The notes beneath the pieces were generated by a model. That model saw only the letters and a program-made list of their open reading frames with translations, was not told the DNA's origin and did no database searches. From the NCBI RefSeq assembly GCF_000025265.1, contig NC_013739.1, positions 5,380,001 through 5,444,000 of the forward strand: a stretch of 64,000 nt of DNA, given 5' to 3'. This DNA comes from Conexibacter woesei DSM 14684. GTDB lineage: Bacteria > Actinomycetota > Thermoleophilia > Solirubrobacterales > Solirubrobacteraceae. Below, in pieces: positions 16,601 through 26,963 of this stretch. A program made the position numbers and the translations under genes. Numbering within the stretch: position 1 is the stretch's first letter; the number at the start of each line of letters is the position of its first letter.

Positions 16601-19600
16601 GCTGCGTCGAGGTTCTCCGCCACGGCGGCGCAGTTGTTGAAGCGGTACAGCCCGCGCTGCGGCGCGTGCGAGCGGCTCTGGTCGTCGAGCAGCAGGACGG
16701 CCCACAGCGTCGCCGTCCCGTCGCCGAACAGCGTCTCCGGCAGCCCGCCGCCGGCCGCGGCGCCGTAGGTCAGGTGGAAGCCGCCGGTGCCCGTCACGAC
16801 CGCTTCCCAGATCGTCTTCAGGAACGGGCCGATCGCGTCGATGCGCGCGTAGTAGTCCCCGCTCGGCGCGCTCGCGGTGACGCCGCGCGCGCCGCTGTGC
16901 GTCACCGTCGAGAGGTTCGTGCGCAGGACGAACGTGCGCGCGGCGGCGAGCGCGTCGGAGACGAGGCCGCCGTCGTTGTCGCCGGCCGTCCCGCTCGCGT
17001 GCAGCAGGTGGAGGCGGTCGCGCGGGGAGCCGTTCGCGGCGAGATGCGTCCACGCCTGCAGCAGTGCCTCGCGCGCGTCCGGGTCGGCGGCGGCGATCTC
17101 GTACGTGCCGGGGACGACCTTGCCCGACCCGTCGTGGGCCGGCGCGATCTGGAGGGGGATCGCGGTCGCCCATGCGTAGCCGTCGAGCACCCGCTCGCTC
17201 GTGCGCCCGTCCGGCGTGCGCCGCGCGGCGACCAGCTCGTACGGCTCGCCGGGCCCGGTGGCGCCGGCCGGCGTGGCCGCGAGGCGGCCGGTGAGCGCGC
17301 GCGGCAGCAGCCAGAGCGACGGGCCGCCCGCGCTGCCGCCGCCGGGGCCGGTCGGGCCGGTCGGTCCGGGCAGCGGGATCGCGGCGGGGGTCTGCCACGG
17401 CACGCTGCGGTCGAGCGCGTAGCGCGGTCCGACCAGCTCGTACGGCGGCAGCGGCGCGGGACCGGTGACGGTCAGCGGGTCGAGGACGCTGCTCGGCCGG
17501 TTGGCCGCGATGAACTCCGGCGTGAGTCTCACGACGGTCGAGTCCTCTCCAGCGCCGTTGCTCGCGGCGCGCAGCCCCGGCGGCGGCTCGAACGCGAACC
17601 ACGGCGCCGTCGTGCCCTTCGCGAACTCGATCGCGTACGCGGCGGTTGCCCCGCGCGGGGCGTCACCGCCGCCGGCGGCGTCGCTGCGCGCGTCGTCGGC
17701 GAACGGCGCCGGGAACTGCTGGCCGATCACGTCGGCGAGCCCGCGCAGCGGACCTTCCGGCGCGCCGGTCGGGCCGGGCGCCGGCGCGCGCATGCCGGCG
17801 AGCAGGAAGCGCGAGGCGGTCGCCGAGAGCGCGTTGAACGAGCCGAACGCGACGAGGTCGTCGACGAGCCGGTCGAGCTGGCGCGCGGCGACATGCGGCA
17901 CCGTCATGCGACGCTCGCCGTCGTACGGGACGAGGATCCCGGCATCGTCGGCGACGCTCTCGGCCAGCTCGTCGAGCGTCAGGTCGTAGCGCCGCGCGAC
18001 CGCCGCGAGCGTGTCGCCCGCCGCGACCGCGTGCCCCAGCTCGGGCAGCGCCAGCACCGCGAGCGGCGCGAGGATCGCGCCGTCGCGGTTGGCCCGCGCG
18101 AGCGCCGCCAGCGCGTCGAGCAGCGCACGCTCGCCGCCCGCGCCGCCCGCGTCAGCCGCCCCGCCCGCGTCAGCCGCCCCGGCCGCGCCGGCCGCGCCGC
18201 CCGCCTCGCTTTCGGGCGCGACGAGGAACGCGGTCGCGAGCGAGCGGAAGCTGTCGCCGGCGCGCAGCGGCAGGCGCAGCATCGGCACGTGCACGACCGT
18301 CCCGGCGACCGGCGGCGCGGGCTGCGGCGGCGTCGTCGTGACGGCGGCGCGGAAGGCGCGCCAGGTCGGCTCCGACGCTGCGAGTTGGAGCAGCGCGAAC
18401 GTCGCCGCGACGCCCGCGAGCGTGTCGCCGGGCCGGACGACGTACTGCGTCGAGCGTTCCGACTCGACGATGCGGCCGTCTCTGAGCGTCGCGAGCGGGA
18501 TGTCGACGGTGCCCGCGAAGACAGGGTTGCGCTGGCCGAGCGCGGCGACGTACCAGGCGATCTGCGCGCGCGCCGCGTCGTCGAGCGGGCGCAGCCGGGC
18601 GCGCGTGAAGAACGTCGCCGCGATCCGGTCGAGCGCGTCGGCCGGGCCCGCGTCGGCAGCGGTCACGACGTAGTCGAACGCCGGCACGACGAACGACGCG
18701 CCCGCCGCCAGCAGCGCGCCGTTGTCCGCGTTCGCGAGCGCCGGCCCGTCGGTCACCAGCCGGCCGGCGTCGCCGATCGCGAACGCGGACGCGATCGAGG
18801 CGAGCGTGTCGCCCGCCTGCGCCTGGCAGCGGACGCCGGCGACGGTCAGGCGCGCGCCGGGCCGCAGCGGATAGCCGCCGTTGGCGGCGGCGACCGTCTG
18901 CGGCGACGGCCCGACGTCGACGCGCACGGTCGAGCCGGCCGGCAGCGGCGCGTCGGGCGCGTGCTCGCCGACCCAGCTGTTGGCGCCGCGCAACGCGGCG
19001 GGGCGCTGGCCGAACGCGGCCGCGACGGTCGCGGCCGTGTCGCCGGGGCGAGTGCGGTGCTCGAGCACGAGCCCGTCGAACGCGTCGGCGACCTCGCGCA
19101 GCGTCTCGCGCCCGCTCGGCTCGTACGGGTAGGCGTCGAGCAGGTCGATCGCGAGCGCGATCGACTGCTGCGCGAGCAGCGCGAACCAGTCGCTGAAGAC
19201 CGTCGTGCCGACCGCCTCCAGCCGCTCGCCGCGACGGCGGCCGCGCAGGTCGGCGAGACCGGTCGGCCCGACCCGCACGCTCCCCCCGGCGCCGGGGCTG
19301 AGCTGGTCGTAGTAGTGCTCCAGGAACGCGCGGTAGTCGTCGTTCGCGAGCGCGTGCTCCCAGAATCTGACCGGCTCGCGCGCCTGCGGCGCCATCGCGA
19401 TCTCGGGGATCATCGGGAACACGGCGCCCTGGACGGTCGGAGCGGACGCCGCGCGCGGCGCGTCCGAGCCGGGGTCGTGGAACGTCCCGGTCGGCCCGAT
19501 CGGGTTGGAGATGCGCAGGCGGAAGTTCTGCTCGATCAGCGCTCTGACGCGCTCGTACGTGAACGTCGCGTCGCGTCTGTCGCGGTCGGCGAGGAAGGCG

Positions 19601-22600
19601 GCGATCGCGTCGAGGTCGGCGATCGTGACGCGCTCGCCGTCCTCCGGCTGCGTGCGCAGGGCGCCGATCGCCCACCGCAGCACGCCCGCCGCGAGCCGGT
19701 TGAACGGCACGTCCGCGGGCGCGGCGTGCTCGACGCGTCGCAGCTCGTCGGCGTGCAGCGCTCCGGCCGGTGCCGACGTCGGCACCAGCAGCGACATGTT
19801 CACGACGACCGCCGCGTCCGTCCCGCCGTCCAGCGCCGGCGTCAGCGCCGGCACGAGCAGCAGGTCGACGTCGACCGGCCCGCCCGCGCCGAGCACCGGG
19901 CGCGGCGCCCAGTCGAACGCCGGCTGCTCGCCGGCGGCGTCGCGCAGCGCGCGCAGCAGCGTGAGCGGCCGCGGCGGCTCGGGGCGGTGCTGGACGCGCT
20001 GCTGGCGCAGCTGCAACGGCCGCCGCGCGGCGTCGGTCGTCTTCGGGATCCACGGCGTCGGCGAGCTGCTGCCGATCGTGAACGAGAGGTCGAGCGACGT
20101 CGAGAACGAGAACGAGACGGTGAAGAAGAGGACGCTGATCGACGCCGAGACCTCGACGCTCGCGACGAGCTGCACCTGGATCGGCTCGTGCGAGCGCACC
20201 GTCAGCGTCACCGACGCGGAGGCGACGATGCTTATCGACGCCTTCACGACGTAGAAGTCGACGACGCCGTAGACCTTGCCGACGATCGCGGCGGTCCCCT
20301 CGATCGCGTAGTAGACCTCGCTCCCGCGCGAGCGGTCGTCGGGGTTGAACCACGCCAGCACGCCTTCGACGAACGCCTCCATCGTGACCGTCGCGCCGGC
20401 CTTCAGGACGCCCTGCTCGAACGTGCGCCCGAGCCCGACCGACAGGCCGAGCCCGAACTCGACGACCGGCGAGAAGGTGCCGTTCGAGATCTGCGGCACC
20501 CGCTCCGACGTGGCGCCGTCGAGCAGCGCGAGATAGAAGCCGCCGTAGCCGACGAACGGACCGCCCTGGACGCTGAACGAGCGGCTGAAGTCGCGGCCGG
20601 CGGGGAAGCCGAAGTCGAGCCGGAAGTTGCCGTTGGTGTAGATGTCGATCCCGATCGTCGGGACCGTCACCGCGACCGCGCCGAACTGCAGCTGGCGCAT
20701 CGACTGCGGCAGCGTCAGCTCCAGGTGGTAGACGCCGAGCGTGTCCGTGACCTTCTTGTAGAGGACCTCGAACTCGAGCCCCGCGAGCGCTCCAACCTTG
20801 TCGCCCGCGAGACCGACGCGCAGGCCGTAGAGCGACGGGTCCGCGAACACGCCGGCGATCGAGACGGCGCTCATGACGGTGAAGTCGGCGCCGATCAGCC
20901 AGCGCCCGTCGCCGCTGAACTTCAGCGCCGGCAGCTCGACGAGCGGGTTCTCTCTGCCGTCGACCGGCGCGAAGCTCGCGCGCAGCGCGGCGACCGCCTC
21001 CGCCACGCTGCCGAACGCGGTCTCGTCGCGGAAGGCGACGTTCTGCCCCAGCCCGAGGTAGCGCAGGTCCAGCAGCGCGTCGCCTCTGCCCGGGGGCGTC
21101 GGCGCCGGATCGTTGAGCAGGTCCCACGCGAGCGGCTCCTCAGCCGGGTAGGCGGTGTCGAGGAAGCTGCCGACGATCGTCACGTCGATCGACGGCGCGC
21201 CGGCGCGTCTGACGTAGGTGAGCCCGATCGACTCGATCGCGGCTATTCCGAGGTCGACGCCGACGGCGTAGGTGAAGCCGATCGCGCGCGTGTCGAGGTC
21301 GACCTCCAGCCACAGATCGTCGAAGCGCAGCCGGTAGAGCACGTCCCACGGCGCGGGCAGCCGCACGTCGCCGTCCGGCAGCGCGAGGCCGACCAGGAAT
21401 CCGAGCACGTCGCCGAAGCTGACGCCGCCGAGGTTCGCACGCAGCGTCCGGTGCCCGTCCGCGTCGCGCGCGTAGACGCACGTCAGCGTCATCCCGCCCC
21501 ACTCCAGCTCGAACGCGATCGTCGTGCTGCCCTTCGCGCCGAAGGCGTAGACGACGCCGGCCGAGAAGCGGTCGATCCGCAGCGTCCCGCGCACGAAGCC
21601 GGTGACCGCCTCGGACGTCGCCTTCTGGAGCGACAGCTGCGCCTCCAGGTCGAGCGTCAGCGCGTCGAATCTGAACGGCCAGCCGACGACGCCGTCGAAG
21701 CTGTAGCTGTCGGCGGACGTGTCGAACGACGCCCACATGTCGCGCAGCTCGACCGCGCCGAGGTTCGCCGGCAGCGTGTCGGGGAACCATCTCGGCGCCA
21801 CGCTTCTCAGCACGAGGCCGAGCGGGGCGCCCTGCGACCGCGGCAGCAGCCCGCCGCTGAACTGCCAGCCAGCGTCGGCGCCGCGGTAGGTGGCGCTCAG
21901 CAGGAAGCCGAGCTCGGCGAGTCTGACGTGCGCGACCATCGTCGCCGCGATCGCGTTCGGCGCGTAGCGGAACAGCAGCGAGAGGCGGTCGAGTCTGACC
22001 GGCACGCGCAGGTCCCAGTCGAGCTCCAGCTCGACGACGAACTGGAGCGTGCGCGGCCCGGTCTCCGCCTCCAGACGCAGCTCGGTGATCAGCAGGCCGA
22101 GGTCGAGGTCGACGCCGGTGAACTGGTGGAACAGCGAGGAGACCGACAGCGGCGTGTCGGGGTCCAGCTCGACCGACACCGCGACGTCGGGCGCGGACGC
22201 GGCGTCCAGCTCGGACAGCTCGACCGCGACGTCGAGCCGTGTCACGCCCTGCTCGCGCGCGCTCGGGGCGGAGCCGACGAGCAGGGCGCCGGACATCGCC
22301 CCCAGCAGCGTCGGCTCGCCGGAGGAGATTCCGACGACATCCCATTGGACCGCGAGCGACTCGACCGCGAGACCGAGGATCGGCGCGCTCCACAGCGTCG
22401 CGCGGCCCGGGTCGCTCGCGATGCGGAAGCCGATCAGGTCGACGTCCGGCGTCTCGCTCGGCGAGAACGCGACGGTCACCGACTCCAGGTACATCGCGCC
22501 GAGCGCGTCGAAGCCGGCCGGCAGCGCGAGCGTCTGCCCGGCGGCGTACCGCGTCAGCGCGCCGAGGCCGGCGGCGAGCGAGTACCTCGCGGGGTTGTCC

Positions 22601-23430
22601 GTCGTCGCCGTCAGGACCCACGCGAAGGAGCCCTGGAGGATCGGCGCGGAGATCGCGATGTCGTCGAAGGCGCCGCCGATCGGCGGCCGGCCGACCAGCT
22701 CCAGCCGCGTCTGCGCCGGCTGCTCGTCGGTCCCCGCCTCGTCGGTGCTCAGCACGAGGCCGACGTCGAGCAGCTGCGGGATGTCGTAGCCGGGGTCGGC
22801 GTGCAGGTCGAGCAGCGGGTACGTGCCGGCGCGCAGCGTGACGCGCCCCTCGATCGCGAGCGTCTCCGCGCCGAACAGGTCTCTCAGCACGGCGAGGCTG
22901 CCGCGTGTGAGGTCGAGCCGGCCCTCGAACGAGAGGCCGCGGTCGCGTCTGCCGCCGGCGGTCGCGACGACGAAGGCGGGCTCGTCGAAGACCGCCTCCG
23001 GCAGGAACGAGTCGAGCCAGGTGACGCGGTCGTCGCTCGCCCCTTCGTAGCCGGGGAACTCGGCGGCGAAGTTGTCCGCCAGCGTCCAGCTCGCCGGCTC
23101 GGCCGGTCTGCCCTCCAGCACGAGCACCGGCTGCGTCGTGTACGTGCCCGCGATCGTCACGCGGTAGGCGAAGGCGCGTCTGCCGTCCGGGAACAGCTCC
23201 GCGTCGCCGATGACGCGGACGGTCGCGGCGGCTCTGTCGAGCGTCACCATCGCGGTGCCGTCGGCACGCTGGCGCAGCGTCAGCGCGCGGAGGCCGAGCT
23301 GGTCGACCAGCTCGCCGGCGGCGGCGAACAGCGCCCCGTCGAGCGTCAGCCGCTGGTCGGGCGCGCTGCCCTGGACGGCGCCCGCCAGGCGGTCGTAGAG
23401 CGCTTGCAGGCTGTCGATCGGCGTCCCCAT
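10663..23430 (-). CDS. Giant 4255-residue beta-rich protein with several clusters of LysM-like repeats
   Basis: Residues 1 to about 1125: beta-rich region ending [12 protein letters not shown], with [17 protein letters not shown] and [14 protein letters not shown]-like strands; it recalls very large proteins catalogued as a domain of unknown function (DUF6603 from memory, unverified). About 1130-1450: linker with Glu/Arg-rich helices. LysM-like cluster 1, about 1450-1850 ([41 protein letters not shown]). About 1900-2500: unrecognised. Cluster 2, about 2560-3130 ([29 protein letters not shown]). Cluster 3, about 3520-3735 ([17 protein letters not shown]). About 3735-4255: unrecognised C-terminal region. 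Short GPTGP/GATGP tracts are scattered throughout. LysM normally binds peptidoglycan or chitin-like GlcNAc chains, yet there is no signal peptide (start [17 protein letters not shown]). It is flanked within 10 bases by the hydrolase gene and by an ATGA overlap with the collagen gene. Function unknown. Confidence 0.88.
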   Translation of the reverse strand: MGTPIDSLQALYDRLAGAVQGSAPDQRLTLDGALFAAAGELVDQLGLRALTLRQRADGTAMVTLDRAAATVRVIGDAELFPDGRRAFAYRVTIAGTYTTQPVLVLEGRPAEPASWTLADNFAAEFPGYEGASDDRVTWLDSFLPEAVFDEPAFVVATAGGRRDRGLSFEGRLDLTRGSLAVLRDLFGAETLAIEGRVTLRAGTYPLLDLHADPGYDIPQLLDVGLVLSTDEAGTDEQPAQTRLELVGRPPIGGAFDDIAISAPILQGSFAWVLTATTDNPARYSLAAGLGALTRYAAGQTLALPAGFDALGAMYLESVTVAFSPSETPDVDLIGFRIASDPGRATLWSAPILGLAVESLAVQWDVVGISSGEPTLLGAMSGALLVGSAPSAREQGVTRLDVAVELSELDAASAPDVAVSVELDPDTPLSVSSLFHQFTGVDLDLGLLITELRLEAETGPRTLQFVVELELDWDLRVPVRLDRLSLLFRYAPNAIAATMVAHVRLAELGFLLSATYRGADAGWQFSGGLLPRSQGAPLGLVLRSVAPRWFPDTLPANLGAVELRDMWASFDTSADSYSFDGVVGWPFRFDALTLDLEAQLSLQKATSEAVTGFVRGTLRIDRFSAGVVYAFGAKGSTTIAFELEWGGMTLTCVYARDADGHRTLRANLGGVSFGDVLGFLVGLALPDGDVRLPAPWDVLYRLRFDDLWLEVDLDTRAIGFTYAVGVDLGIAAIESIGLTYVRRAGAPSIDVTIVGSFLDTAYPAEEPLAWDLLNDPAPTPPGRGDALLDLRYLGLGQNVAFRDETAFGSVAEAVAALRASFAPVDGRENPLVELPALKFSGDGRWLIGADFTVMSAVSIAGVFADPSLYGLRVGLAGDKVGALAGLEFEVLYKKVTDTLGVYHLELTLPQSMRQLQFGAVAVTVPTIGIDIYTNGNFRLDFGFPAGRDFSRSFSVQGGPFVGYGGFYLALLDGATSERVPQISNGTFSPVVEFGLGLSVGLGRTFEQGVLKAGATVTMEAFVEGVLAWFNPDDRSRGSEVYYAIEGTAAIVGKVYGVVDFYVVKASISIVASASVTLTVRSHEPIQVQLVASVEVSASISVLFFTVSFSFSTSLDLSFTIGSSSPTPWIPKTTDAARRPLQLRQQRVQHRPEPPRPLTLLRALRDAAGEQPAFDWAPRPVLGAGGPVDVDLLLVPALTPALDGGTDAAVVVNMSLLVPTSAPAGALHADELRRVEHAAPADVPFNRLAAGVLRWAIGALRTQPEDGERVTIADLDAIAAFLADRDRRDATFTYERVRALIEQNFRLRISNPIGPTGTFHDPGSDAPRAASAPTVQGAVFPMIPEIAMAPQAREPVRFWEHALANDDYRAFLEHYYDQLSPGAGGSVRVGPTGLADLRGRRRGERLEAVGTTVFSDWFALLAQQSIALAIDLLDAYPYEPSGRETLREVADAFDGLVLEHRTRPGDTAATVAAAFGQRPAALRGANSWVGEHAPDAPLPAGSTVRVDVGPSPQTVAAANGGYPLRPGARLTVAGVRCQAQAGDTLASIASAFAIGDAGRLVTDGPALANADNGALLAAGASFVVPAFDYVVTAADAGPADALDRIAATFFTRARLRPLDDAARAQIAWYVAALGQRNPVFAGTVDIPLATLRDGRIVESERSTQYVVRPGDTLAGVAATFALLQLAASEPTWRAFRAAVTTTPPQPAPPVAGTVVHVPMLRLPLRAGDSFRSLATAFLVAPESEAGGAAGAAGAADAGGAADAGGAGGERALLDALAALARANRDGAILAPLAVLALPELGHAVAAGDTLAAVARRYDLTLDELAESVADDAGILVPYDGERRMTVPHVAARQLDRLVDDLVAFGSFNALSATASRFLLAGMRAPAPGPTGAPEGPLRGLADVIGQQFPAPFADDARSDAAGGGDAPRGATAAYAIEFAKGTTAPWFAFEPPPGLRAASNGAGEDSTVVRLTPEFIAANRPSSVLDPLTVTGPAPLPPYELVGPRYALDRSVPWQTPAAIPLPGPTGPTGPGGGSAGGPSLWLLPRALTGRLAATPAGATGPGEPYELVAARRTPDGRTSERVLDGYAWATAIPLQIAPAHDGSGKVVPGTYEIAAADPDAREALLQAWTHLAANGSPRDRLHLLHASGTAGDNDGGLVSDALAAARTFVLRTNLSTVTHSGARGVTASAPSGDYYARIDAIGPFLKTIWEAVVTGTGGFHLTYGAAAGGGLPETLFGDGTATLWAVLLLDDQSRSHAPQRGLYRFNNCAAVAENLDAAATNVLARPVRAAGDELRRVATTPPGVVGFGLARRNPAGATGPTGLTQRLHSLVGYQVERNGDFAASNEGLPIGPLDEPPAWLRVPPGPTHAYWSYEHVVPVAQFGAANDCPDAPGLPPAAANPYRGITGPDGSGRPLSSARLGFAFHDVFGNTTTATTPLPPLDVPVGYTDDLIAVSAWPGAGVAYRFAPAGDGVRLETTLSLQLERYLPGTGGTYETAVRTAAADADRYGQLYYQLQQRDVTFALGSNLGVAEAAPDDLRAALLAFVTKAKLFADTAATLRQRTAPTVAGETLAALATRLASTPEAVADANAEADATALFPATYVKPHVLAAPAMNTLQALAALVVGRCGEPGAPSCAAVSEPDAACADGPPLRAVRAGEEPRSLRAPAPNGSGDPAGVAADNATRPLTPGTVLRTERRTSPPLDPARAAGSLAAIAAWLGAPIDALVADPATAGEQIEVGLLVDNWTAAGLVADGLRLVVDGFEHTTSGDTFASLLAYFGDRERSPGLTRGDLGAALADVPGIFVAGATVAHAALVVPQPPPASGPAPAQPVFALADVPPAAGTIAQLAALNARVPNLFALGTPLLLGWSCCRAPAGATLRALAEQARVTLAVLASANATTPLGGDVAVTVPDVTHLPQPQDCHAAYRPTAGDSLATIAAALGVPAATLARLNRPLPGIFRSGAVVTVGAARVPVGARDSLQSAFERAGSVTWEAFVEALEQPVNGGVYRVEGALVTALPPVPGTGDGAPAIDALASRLNVEPTALLDANRTQEGFLRAGASIRGAAAPDGSVPAVDVGPFDTVASVLRRLGAPGREPTVAQLAAANAGRAGLLTAGAPLLLPPVPTAIAAAFAPRLPPPGASGEGQIVFPVDVWLEISRARGLVHPDFADTESVWRARSSLAPRVGAGGDTRLALDAFAAAFERAFAAQRLKCAVAAPQGAGGGDGSSDGSGGEAGGQIWAVNFGPGGVSRFAVDAARPAFYALAPLSTEPVGGDVAFPAYVSGEGLCADDVKRFENVDLDAWMRELLGTVDLALTPSYAVPAFGQGATGPLGAAAGPGAAAGLDAATGPLGAVADPLAPAEPLGLADLAVPALPAPVPPAPDPLAGPMGLAYAAEVTRPALGSLPTGATGCTGPPPSGPADYDRLVAAKAGLAAALRERVAPIVDAPGATGPFEQEWAREALYQQLLVRLGDAYDVSAVMQFPVDVESPVVTPPPGATGPAPPRLSGKVVPVLRSVPAAASPAAGDVPPTSLAAVAAGYGVSAAYLAQVVGNLEGLLAPGVVIVGQTVGERDTLNRIATAVGVPTDPAQPLYWGMWTEFVGSFAAASVLGAGASFPLSAAERAVGPTETLTTLGEFFDRDAASVGRANQDQPGTVRPGPLTVPGYLESYTVLATDTLVAVAAGVSAANPDEEPLNVDVLCRLQADAPFLAPGARLRIVEELPEISLSTSKVSLGRVGGAAGPPPPLSFLLTVRQVAQRAKLLLNLDFAINELEHGIRSVAGAGSYQASSWLTFVRPFDGDAGIATGISQVQVPVPLRAYPPPSLLAAQSGLASAPGADRIPAARQWDYRFDVQTRKAAQDTDHLRVTFGERPGGLTAAVRAELLRWLAAYVDAAPALTDDLARLPALAPGGQDPVAAHAVQALATIAEQVARALRDGGRTAGAGAAAAEVYAYRMTTLTDGRQLQTLTLHPESPGPTGAAPPWPLVYVKSPTAQDGEPEPDAGFLPLDGSGGVYAYPPGFRADEQQTYRFRFAERDVIRNRSGRGAISVSRNDRLIPQGPLGPTGPTGPVATSEAFVYRTPLAQFPEPLVPLLETEAAIDVAALGSGPSPRPLATHLLNLLGAATDVVPSGRAEDARIELLCAYGFLVGGGEMLVKTPVQLVPGRTIAGGDVAAFADALAASLVAWHAATEVDEAGGLLAFDLSVFTRAPGDDGADATGFRPILRLRDLRLPLGAIVWPTAAPPPDPPNDEDER

Positions 23431-23440
23431 GCGCGTCGGC

Positions 23441-24640
23441 TCAGGCGGGAGCGGGGTCGGTTGCGGCCGGGAGCACGTCGATCAGCGCCAGCAGCTCGTC
23501 TCGCCGGCCGTCGCCGAGCACGGCCGCGGCGCAGTCGAACGGTCTGTTCACGTTCGCGTCCTGCGGACGGCAGGTGTCCGTCCGCAGCAGCTCGAATCTT
23601 CTTCTGGGCACGATCGAGAGCGCCCATTGCACGCCGTAGACGGTGCCTCTTCTCGCCCACACGTTTCTCTGAGCGTCCTCGTCGTAGAGTCTCTCTCTTC
23701 TTCTCGCGACCTCGTAGAAGAGGTTCATCCCGATCGCGAGTCTGGTGCGATTGTTGAAATATCTGCCGAGGTCGCCGCAGGTGTAGTAGCTGTTCGTTCT
23801 GAACTGTCTCCGCAGATGGTCACCGTCGATGAACTTGCAGATCGGTCTGCAGTACGGGTGAGCCCACACCTGGTCGCCGGAGGCGAAGATCGCAAACGGT
23901 GCCGTGGCGGCAACCCACGCATCGCTGGTCGATCCGTTGCTGCCGTGATGGCCGAGCTTCAGCGCGTGACAGCTGACCTCGCTCGGATCTCTCCCGACGA
24001 CGTCTCTGAGGATGTGTCTCTCGGTCGCTCTCGTCGCGTCGCCCGTCAGGATCACCTTCTGGCCGTCCAGCTCGAACATCAGCACGATGCTCTTGACGTT
24101 TCTGTCTCTGGTGCCGCGGCTGGGCCAGTTCGCGGAGAGAACGTAGAGGTTGACGTCGCCGAACGTCCTCCACGCGATCAGTCTGTTCGCCCCGTCGACT
24201 CTCGAGTGATAGTTCTGCGACATCGGGTCGAGCCCGTCGAGCGCGTTCACTCGCCCGACGAGCGTTCTCGTGATCAATCTGCCGTACTCGGCCGCGTTGC
24301 CGCCGTAGTACAGGTCTCCGATTCGGAGTCTTCTCGTCGGGTAGTGCGGGAACGTCGCGTCCAGCAGGTCGGGGACTCTGTTGTAGTGGTCCCCGTCGGG
24401 ATGGGTGATGATCAGGTAGTCGATGTACGGTCTTCTGCGTCTGCGCGCATGGCTGTTCTCTCCGATCGCTCTCGTGAGATATGCGAGCGCGTCTGCCGGC
24501 GCCACACCCAGCGGCGTGCGTCTCTCGCCGCAGTCGACCAGCACGAGGCGGTCGAATCTTTCATCTCTGCGACGTATCTGCACGAGCGTGCTGTCGCCCA
24601 TGCCGACGTCGAGGAACTGGAACGTCATCGTGTCAGGCAT
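23441..24640 (-). CDS. ComEC-like metallo-beta-lactamase-fold hydrolase, paralogue 1
   Basis: 399 residues, cytoplasmic. After FQFLDVGMGDSTLVQI (beta-strand with the GMGDS turn seen in ComEC-type proteins) come VDCGE (36-39), the metal motif THPDGDHYN with His80, Asp82, Asp84, His85, then TGDATRATERH with Asp201 and LGHHGSNGS with His231/His232. These are the four metal-site elements of the ComEC/Rec2 branch of the fold (phosphodiesterase or nuclease-like), without the competence membrane domain. A conserved extra C-terminal half (FASGDQVWAHPYC, CGD, IGMNL, YGVQW) is shared with its two neighbours and has several cysteines. Arg is encoded almost only by AGA in parts of this gene. TGATG overlap with paralogue 2; 10-base gap to the giant gene. 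Substrate unknown. Confidence 0.88.
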   Translation of the reverse strand: MPDTMTFQFLDVGMGDSTLVQIRRRDERFDRLVLVDCGERRTPLGVAPADALAYLTRAIGENSHARRRRRPYIDYLIITHPDGDHYNRVPDLLDATFPHYPTRRLRIGDLYYGGNAAEYGRLITRTLVGRVNALDGLDPMSQNYHSRVDGANRLIAWRTFGDVNLYVLSANWPSRGTRDRNVKSIVLMFELDGQKVILTGDATRATERHILRDVVGRDPSEVSCHALKLGHHGSNGSTSDAWVAATAPFAIFASGDQVWAHPYCRPICKFIDGDHLRRQFRTNSYYTCGDLGRYFNNRTRLAIGMNLFYEVARRRERLYDEDAQRNVWARRGTVYGVQWALSIVPRRRFELLRTDTCRPQDANVNRPFDCAAAVLGDGRRDELLALIDVLPAATDPAPA

Positions 24641-25773
24641 CAGGCTGGCACCGGGACCGACGGTGCGGCGCAGGGGTACGGATCGTCGACGTTCGCCGGC
24701 TTGGGCAGGTACGTCTGGGTGCGGGTCAGCTCGATCGGGTGGCCGGCCTCGATCGTGAGCTCCCACTGCACGCCGAAGCAGGCGCCGGCCGCGGCCACGA
24801 CGGAAGCGCCGGTCTCCTCGTCGATCAGCTTCTCGCTCTTGCGCTGAGCGAGGTACCAGAGGTTCATGCAGATCGCGAGCGTGGTCGCGTTGTTGTGGTA
24901 CGTGCCTCTGTCTCCGCACGTGAAGTAGCTGTCCTTCGAGAAGTGGTCCACGAGCGTGTCGTGGACGACGAACCGGCAGATCGCGCCGCAGTACGGATGC
25001 GTCCAGACCTGATCGCCGGAGGCGAAGATCGCATGCGGTCTGGTCGCCTTGACCCAGTCGACGCCGCTCGATCCCTTGCTGCCGTGGTGGCCGAGCTTCA
25101 GCGCGTGGCATCGCACCTGCCCCGTATCGCCTCGCATCACCGTCTTGAGGATGTGCCGCTCGGTCGCCTTCGTCGCGTCGCCGCACAGGATCACTCTCTT
25201 GCCGTCCAGCTCGAACATCAGCACGACGCTCTTCGGGTTCGTCTTCGCGGCGCGATGCGGCCAGTTGGAGGACAGGACGTACAGCTTGATCGGGCCGTGC
25301 GTGTCCCACGGGGCGAGATTGTGGCTGCCGCTCAGCTTGGAGGCGTAGCAGCTCGGCATCGGGTCGATGCCGGCGTCGACCCGACCGTTGAGCCGTCCTT
25401 CGACGACGGTCTTGTACTCCTTCGACGCGCCGGAGTAGGACAGCTTGCCGAACCGCAGTCTTCTTCTCTTCCCATAGCTCGGGTAGGTCGCGTCCAGCAG
25501 CTGCGGGACCTTGTTGTAGTGGTCGCTGTCGGGATGGGTGAGGACGAGCCCGTCGACGTACGGGTGCGCGCTGCCGCGCGCCATGCTGTTCTGGTCGATC
25601 TGCTCGACGAGGTACGCGAGCGCGTCCTCGTGCGCCACGGTGAACGGCGACCCCTTCTCGCCGAAGTCGACCAGCATCAGGCGGTCGAAGGCGGCGCCGT
25701 GTCTGCGCATCTGCACGAGCGTGCCGTCGCCCATGCCGGTGTCGAGGAACTGGAACGTGAGTCTCGCCGGCAT
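24640..25773 (-). CDS. ComEC-like metallo-beta-lactamase-fold hydrolase, paralogue 2 (diverged)
   Basis: 377 residues, middle of three tandem paralogues. Same order of motifs: FQFLDTGMGDGTLVQM, THPDSDHYN, CGDATKATERH, LGHHGSKGS, then FASGDQVWTHPYC and FGVQW. It differs where the other two agree: VDFGEKGS instead of VDCGERRT, HPDSDH instead of HPDGDH, and it lacks the extra C-terminal tail. The predicted metal ligands are still present, so it should be active, perhaps on a different substrate or as a heteromer partner. Its ATG overlaps the stop of paralogue 3 and its stop overlaps the ATG of paralogue 1 (TGATG both times), which argues for balanced production of all three. Codon use is less AGA-rich than in the neighbours. 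Confidence 0.87.
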   Translation of the reverse strand: MPARLTFQFLDTGMGDGTLVQMRRHGAAFDRLMLVDFGEKGSPFTVAHEDALAYLVEQIDQNSMARGSAHPYVDGLVLTHPDSDHYNKVPQLLDATYPSYGKRRRLRFGKLSYSGASKEYKTVVEGRLNGRVDAGIDPMPSCYASKLSGSHNLAPWDTHGPIKLYVLSSNWPHRAAKTNPKSVVLMFELDGKRVILCGDATKATERHILKTVMRGDTGQVRCHALKLGHHGSKGSSGVDWVKATRPHAIFASGDQVWTHPYCGAICRFVVHDTLVDHFSKDSYFTCGDRGTYHNNATTLAICMNLWYLAQRKSEKLIDEETGASVVAAAGACFGVQWELTIEAGHPIELTRTQTYLPKPANVDDPYPCAAPSVPVPA

Positions 25774-26963
25774 CAGGCCGGGATCGGGTCGAGGGCGGGG
25801 AGCGTCGCGGCGAGCGCTCGCACGTCGTCGAGACGGGGGTCGCCGGCCACGGCGGGGTGGCAGTCGAACGGATCGTCGACGTCCTCCTGCGGCAGGTAGC
25901 TGTCGGTGCGGAGGATCTCGATCGCTCTCCCGGTCGTCAGGCGCAGCTGCCACTGCACGCCGTAGGCGTTGTCTCTGTACCCCCACACCGTGTGGCCCGT
26001 CTCCTCGTCGGTGAGTCTCTCTCTTCTGCTCTTGACGACGTACCAGAGGTTCATCCCGATTCTTCTTCTGGTCTCGTTGTTGGAGTAGTCGTCGGCGTCG
26101 CCGCAGCAGTAGTAGATCGATCTCGGGAAGTCGTTCAGGGCGCCGTAGTCGAGGACCATGCAGATCGCTCTGCAGTACGGGTGAGCCCAGACCTGGTCGC
26201 CGGAGGCGAAGATCGCGGTCGGGGTGGTCGTCTGGACCCATCTTCTGCCCGTCGAGCCGTTGCTGCCGTGATGGCCGAGCTTCAGCGCGTAGCAGTCGAT
26301 CTCGCCCGGCGCGTCGCCGACGACGTCTCTGAGGATGTGTCTCTCGGTCGCTCTCGTCGCGTCACCGGTGAGGATCACTCTCTTGCCGTCCAGCTCGAAC
26401 ATCAGCACGATGCTCTTCGCGTTCAGGTCCGCCGACTGCTTGTCCGGCCAGTTCGAGGACAGGATGTACGCGTTGACGTTGCCGAATCTCTTCCACGGCG
26501 TCAGATCGCCGACGGCGTCCAGTCTCGAGTAGTAGTTGTCGAGCATCTCGTCGATGCCTCTGGCCGCATCGATCAGCGGCGCCAGCGTTCTTCTCACGAC
26601 GTCGCCGTACTCGTCGATCTCACCCGAGTAGTTGAGGTCGCCGAAGCGCAGTCTTCTTCTCGGGTAGTTCGGGAAGGCGGCGCCGACGAGGTCTGGGATC
26701 TTGTTGTAGTGGTCGCCGTCGGGGTGCGTGAGTATCAGATGGTCGACATACGGGTCCGCTCTGCCGCGCGCCGCGCTGTTGGCGTCGATCGTCGCGACGA
26801 GGTACTCGAGCGCGTCTCTGTACGGGACCTGCGACGGGGTCCGTCTCTCGCCGCAGTCGACCAGCACGAGTCTGTCGTGGCCGGCGCCGTCGGCGCGGAT
26901 CTGCACGAGCGTGCTGTCGCCCATGCCGACGTCGAGGAACTGGAACGTCAGTCTGTCGGGCAC
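25773..26963 (-). CDS. ComEC-like metallo-beta-lactamase-fold hydrolase, paralogue 3
   Basis: 396 residues, closest to paralogue 1: FQFLDVGMGDSTLVQI, VDCGERRTPS, THPDGDHYN, TGDATRATERH, LGHHGSNGS, FASGDQVWAHPYC, CGD, IGMNLWYV, YGVQW, and an extended C-terminus. All metal ligands of the fold are visible. The GTG at 26963 is chosen because AAGGAG lies five bases before it; the gene overlaps the end of the upstream 1072-residue protein by 16 bases. Many Arg codons are AGA, as in paralogue 1. Cytoplasmic by sequence. Probably hydrolyses a phosphodiester or a similar ester. Its presence in a unit of structural proteins rather than with DNA-uptake genes is unusual. Confidence 0.88.
   Translation of the reverse strand: MPDRLTFQFLDVGMGDSTLVQIRADGAGHDRLVLVDCGERRTPSQVPYRDALEYLVATIDANSAARGRADPYVDHLILTHPDGDHYNKIPDLVGAAFPNYPRRRLRFGDLNYSGEIDEYGDVVRRTLAPLIDAARGIDEMLDNYYSRLDAVGDLTPWKRFGNVNAYILSSNWPDKQSADLNAKSIVLMFELDGKRVILTGDATRATERHILRDVVGDAPGEIDCYALKLGHHGSNGSTGRRWVQTTTPTAIFASGDQVWAHPYCRAICMVLDYGALNDFPRSIYYCCGDADDYSNNETRRRIGMNLWYVVKSRRERLTDEETGHTVWGYRDNAYGVQWQLRLTTGRAIEILRTDSYLPQEDVDDPFDCHPAVAGDPRLDDVRALAATLPALDPIPA

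Noticed and set aside
10645-23757. A frame open for more than 4000 codons on the plus strand opposite the giant gene
   Set aside because: Its translation is Arg/Gly/Ala-rich low complexity with no domain, no ribosome site and no family resemblance. Such antisense frames are a normal result of strong third-position GC bias in the real minus-strand gene, which has LysM and other recognisable segments.
23441-26963. Calling the three MBL proteins competence (ComEC) proteins
   Set aside because: They have no membrane segments and no OB/competence domain, and no DNA-uptake genes are nearby; only the MBL core motifs are shared.
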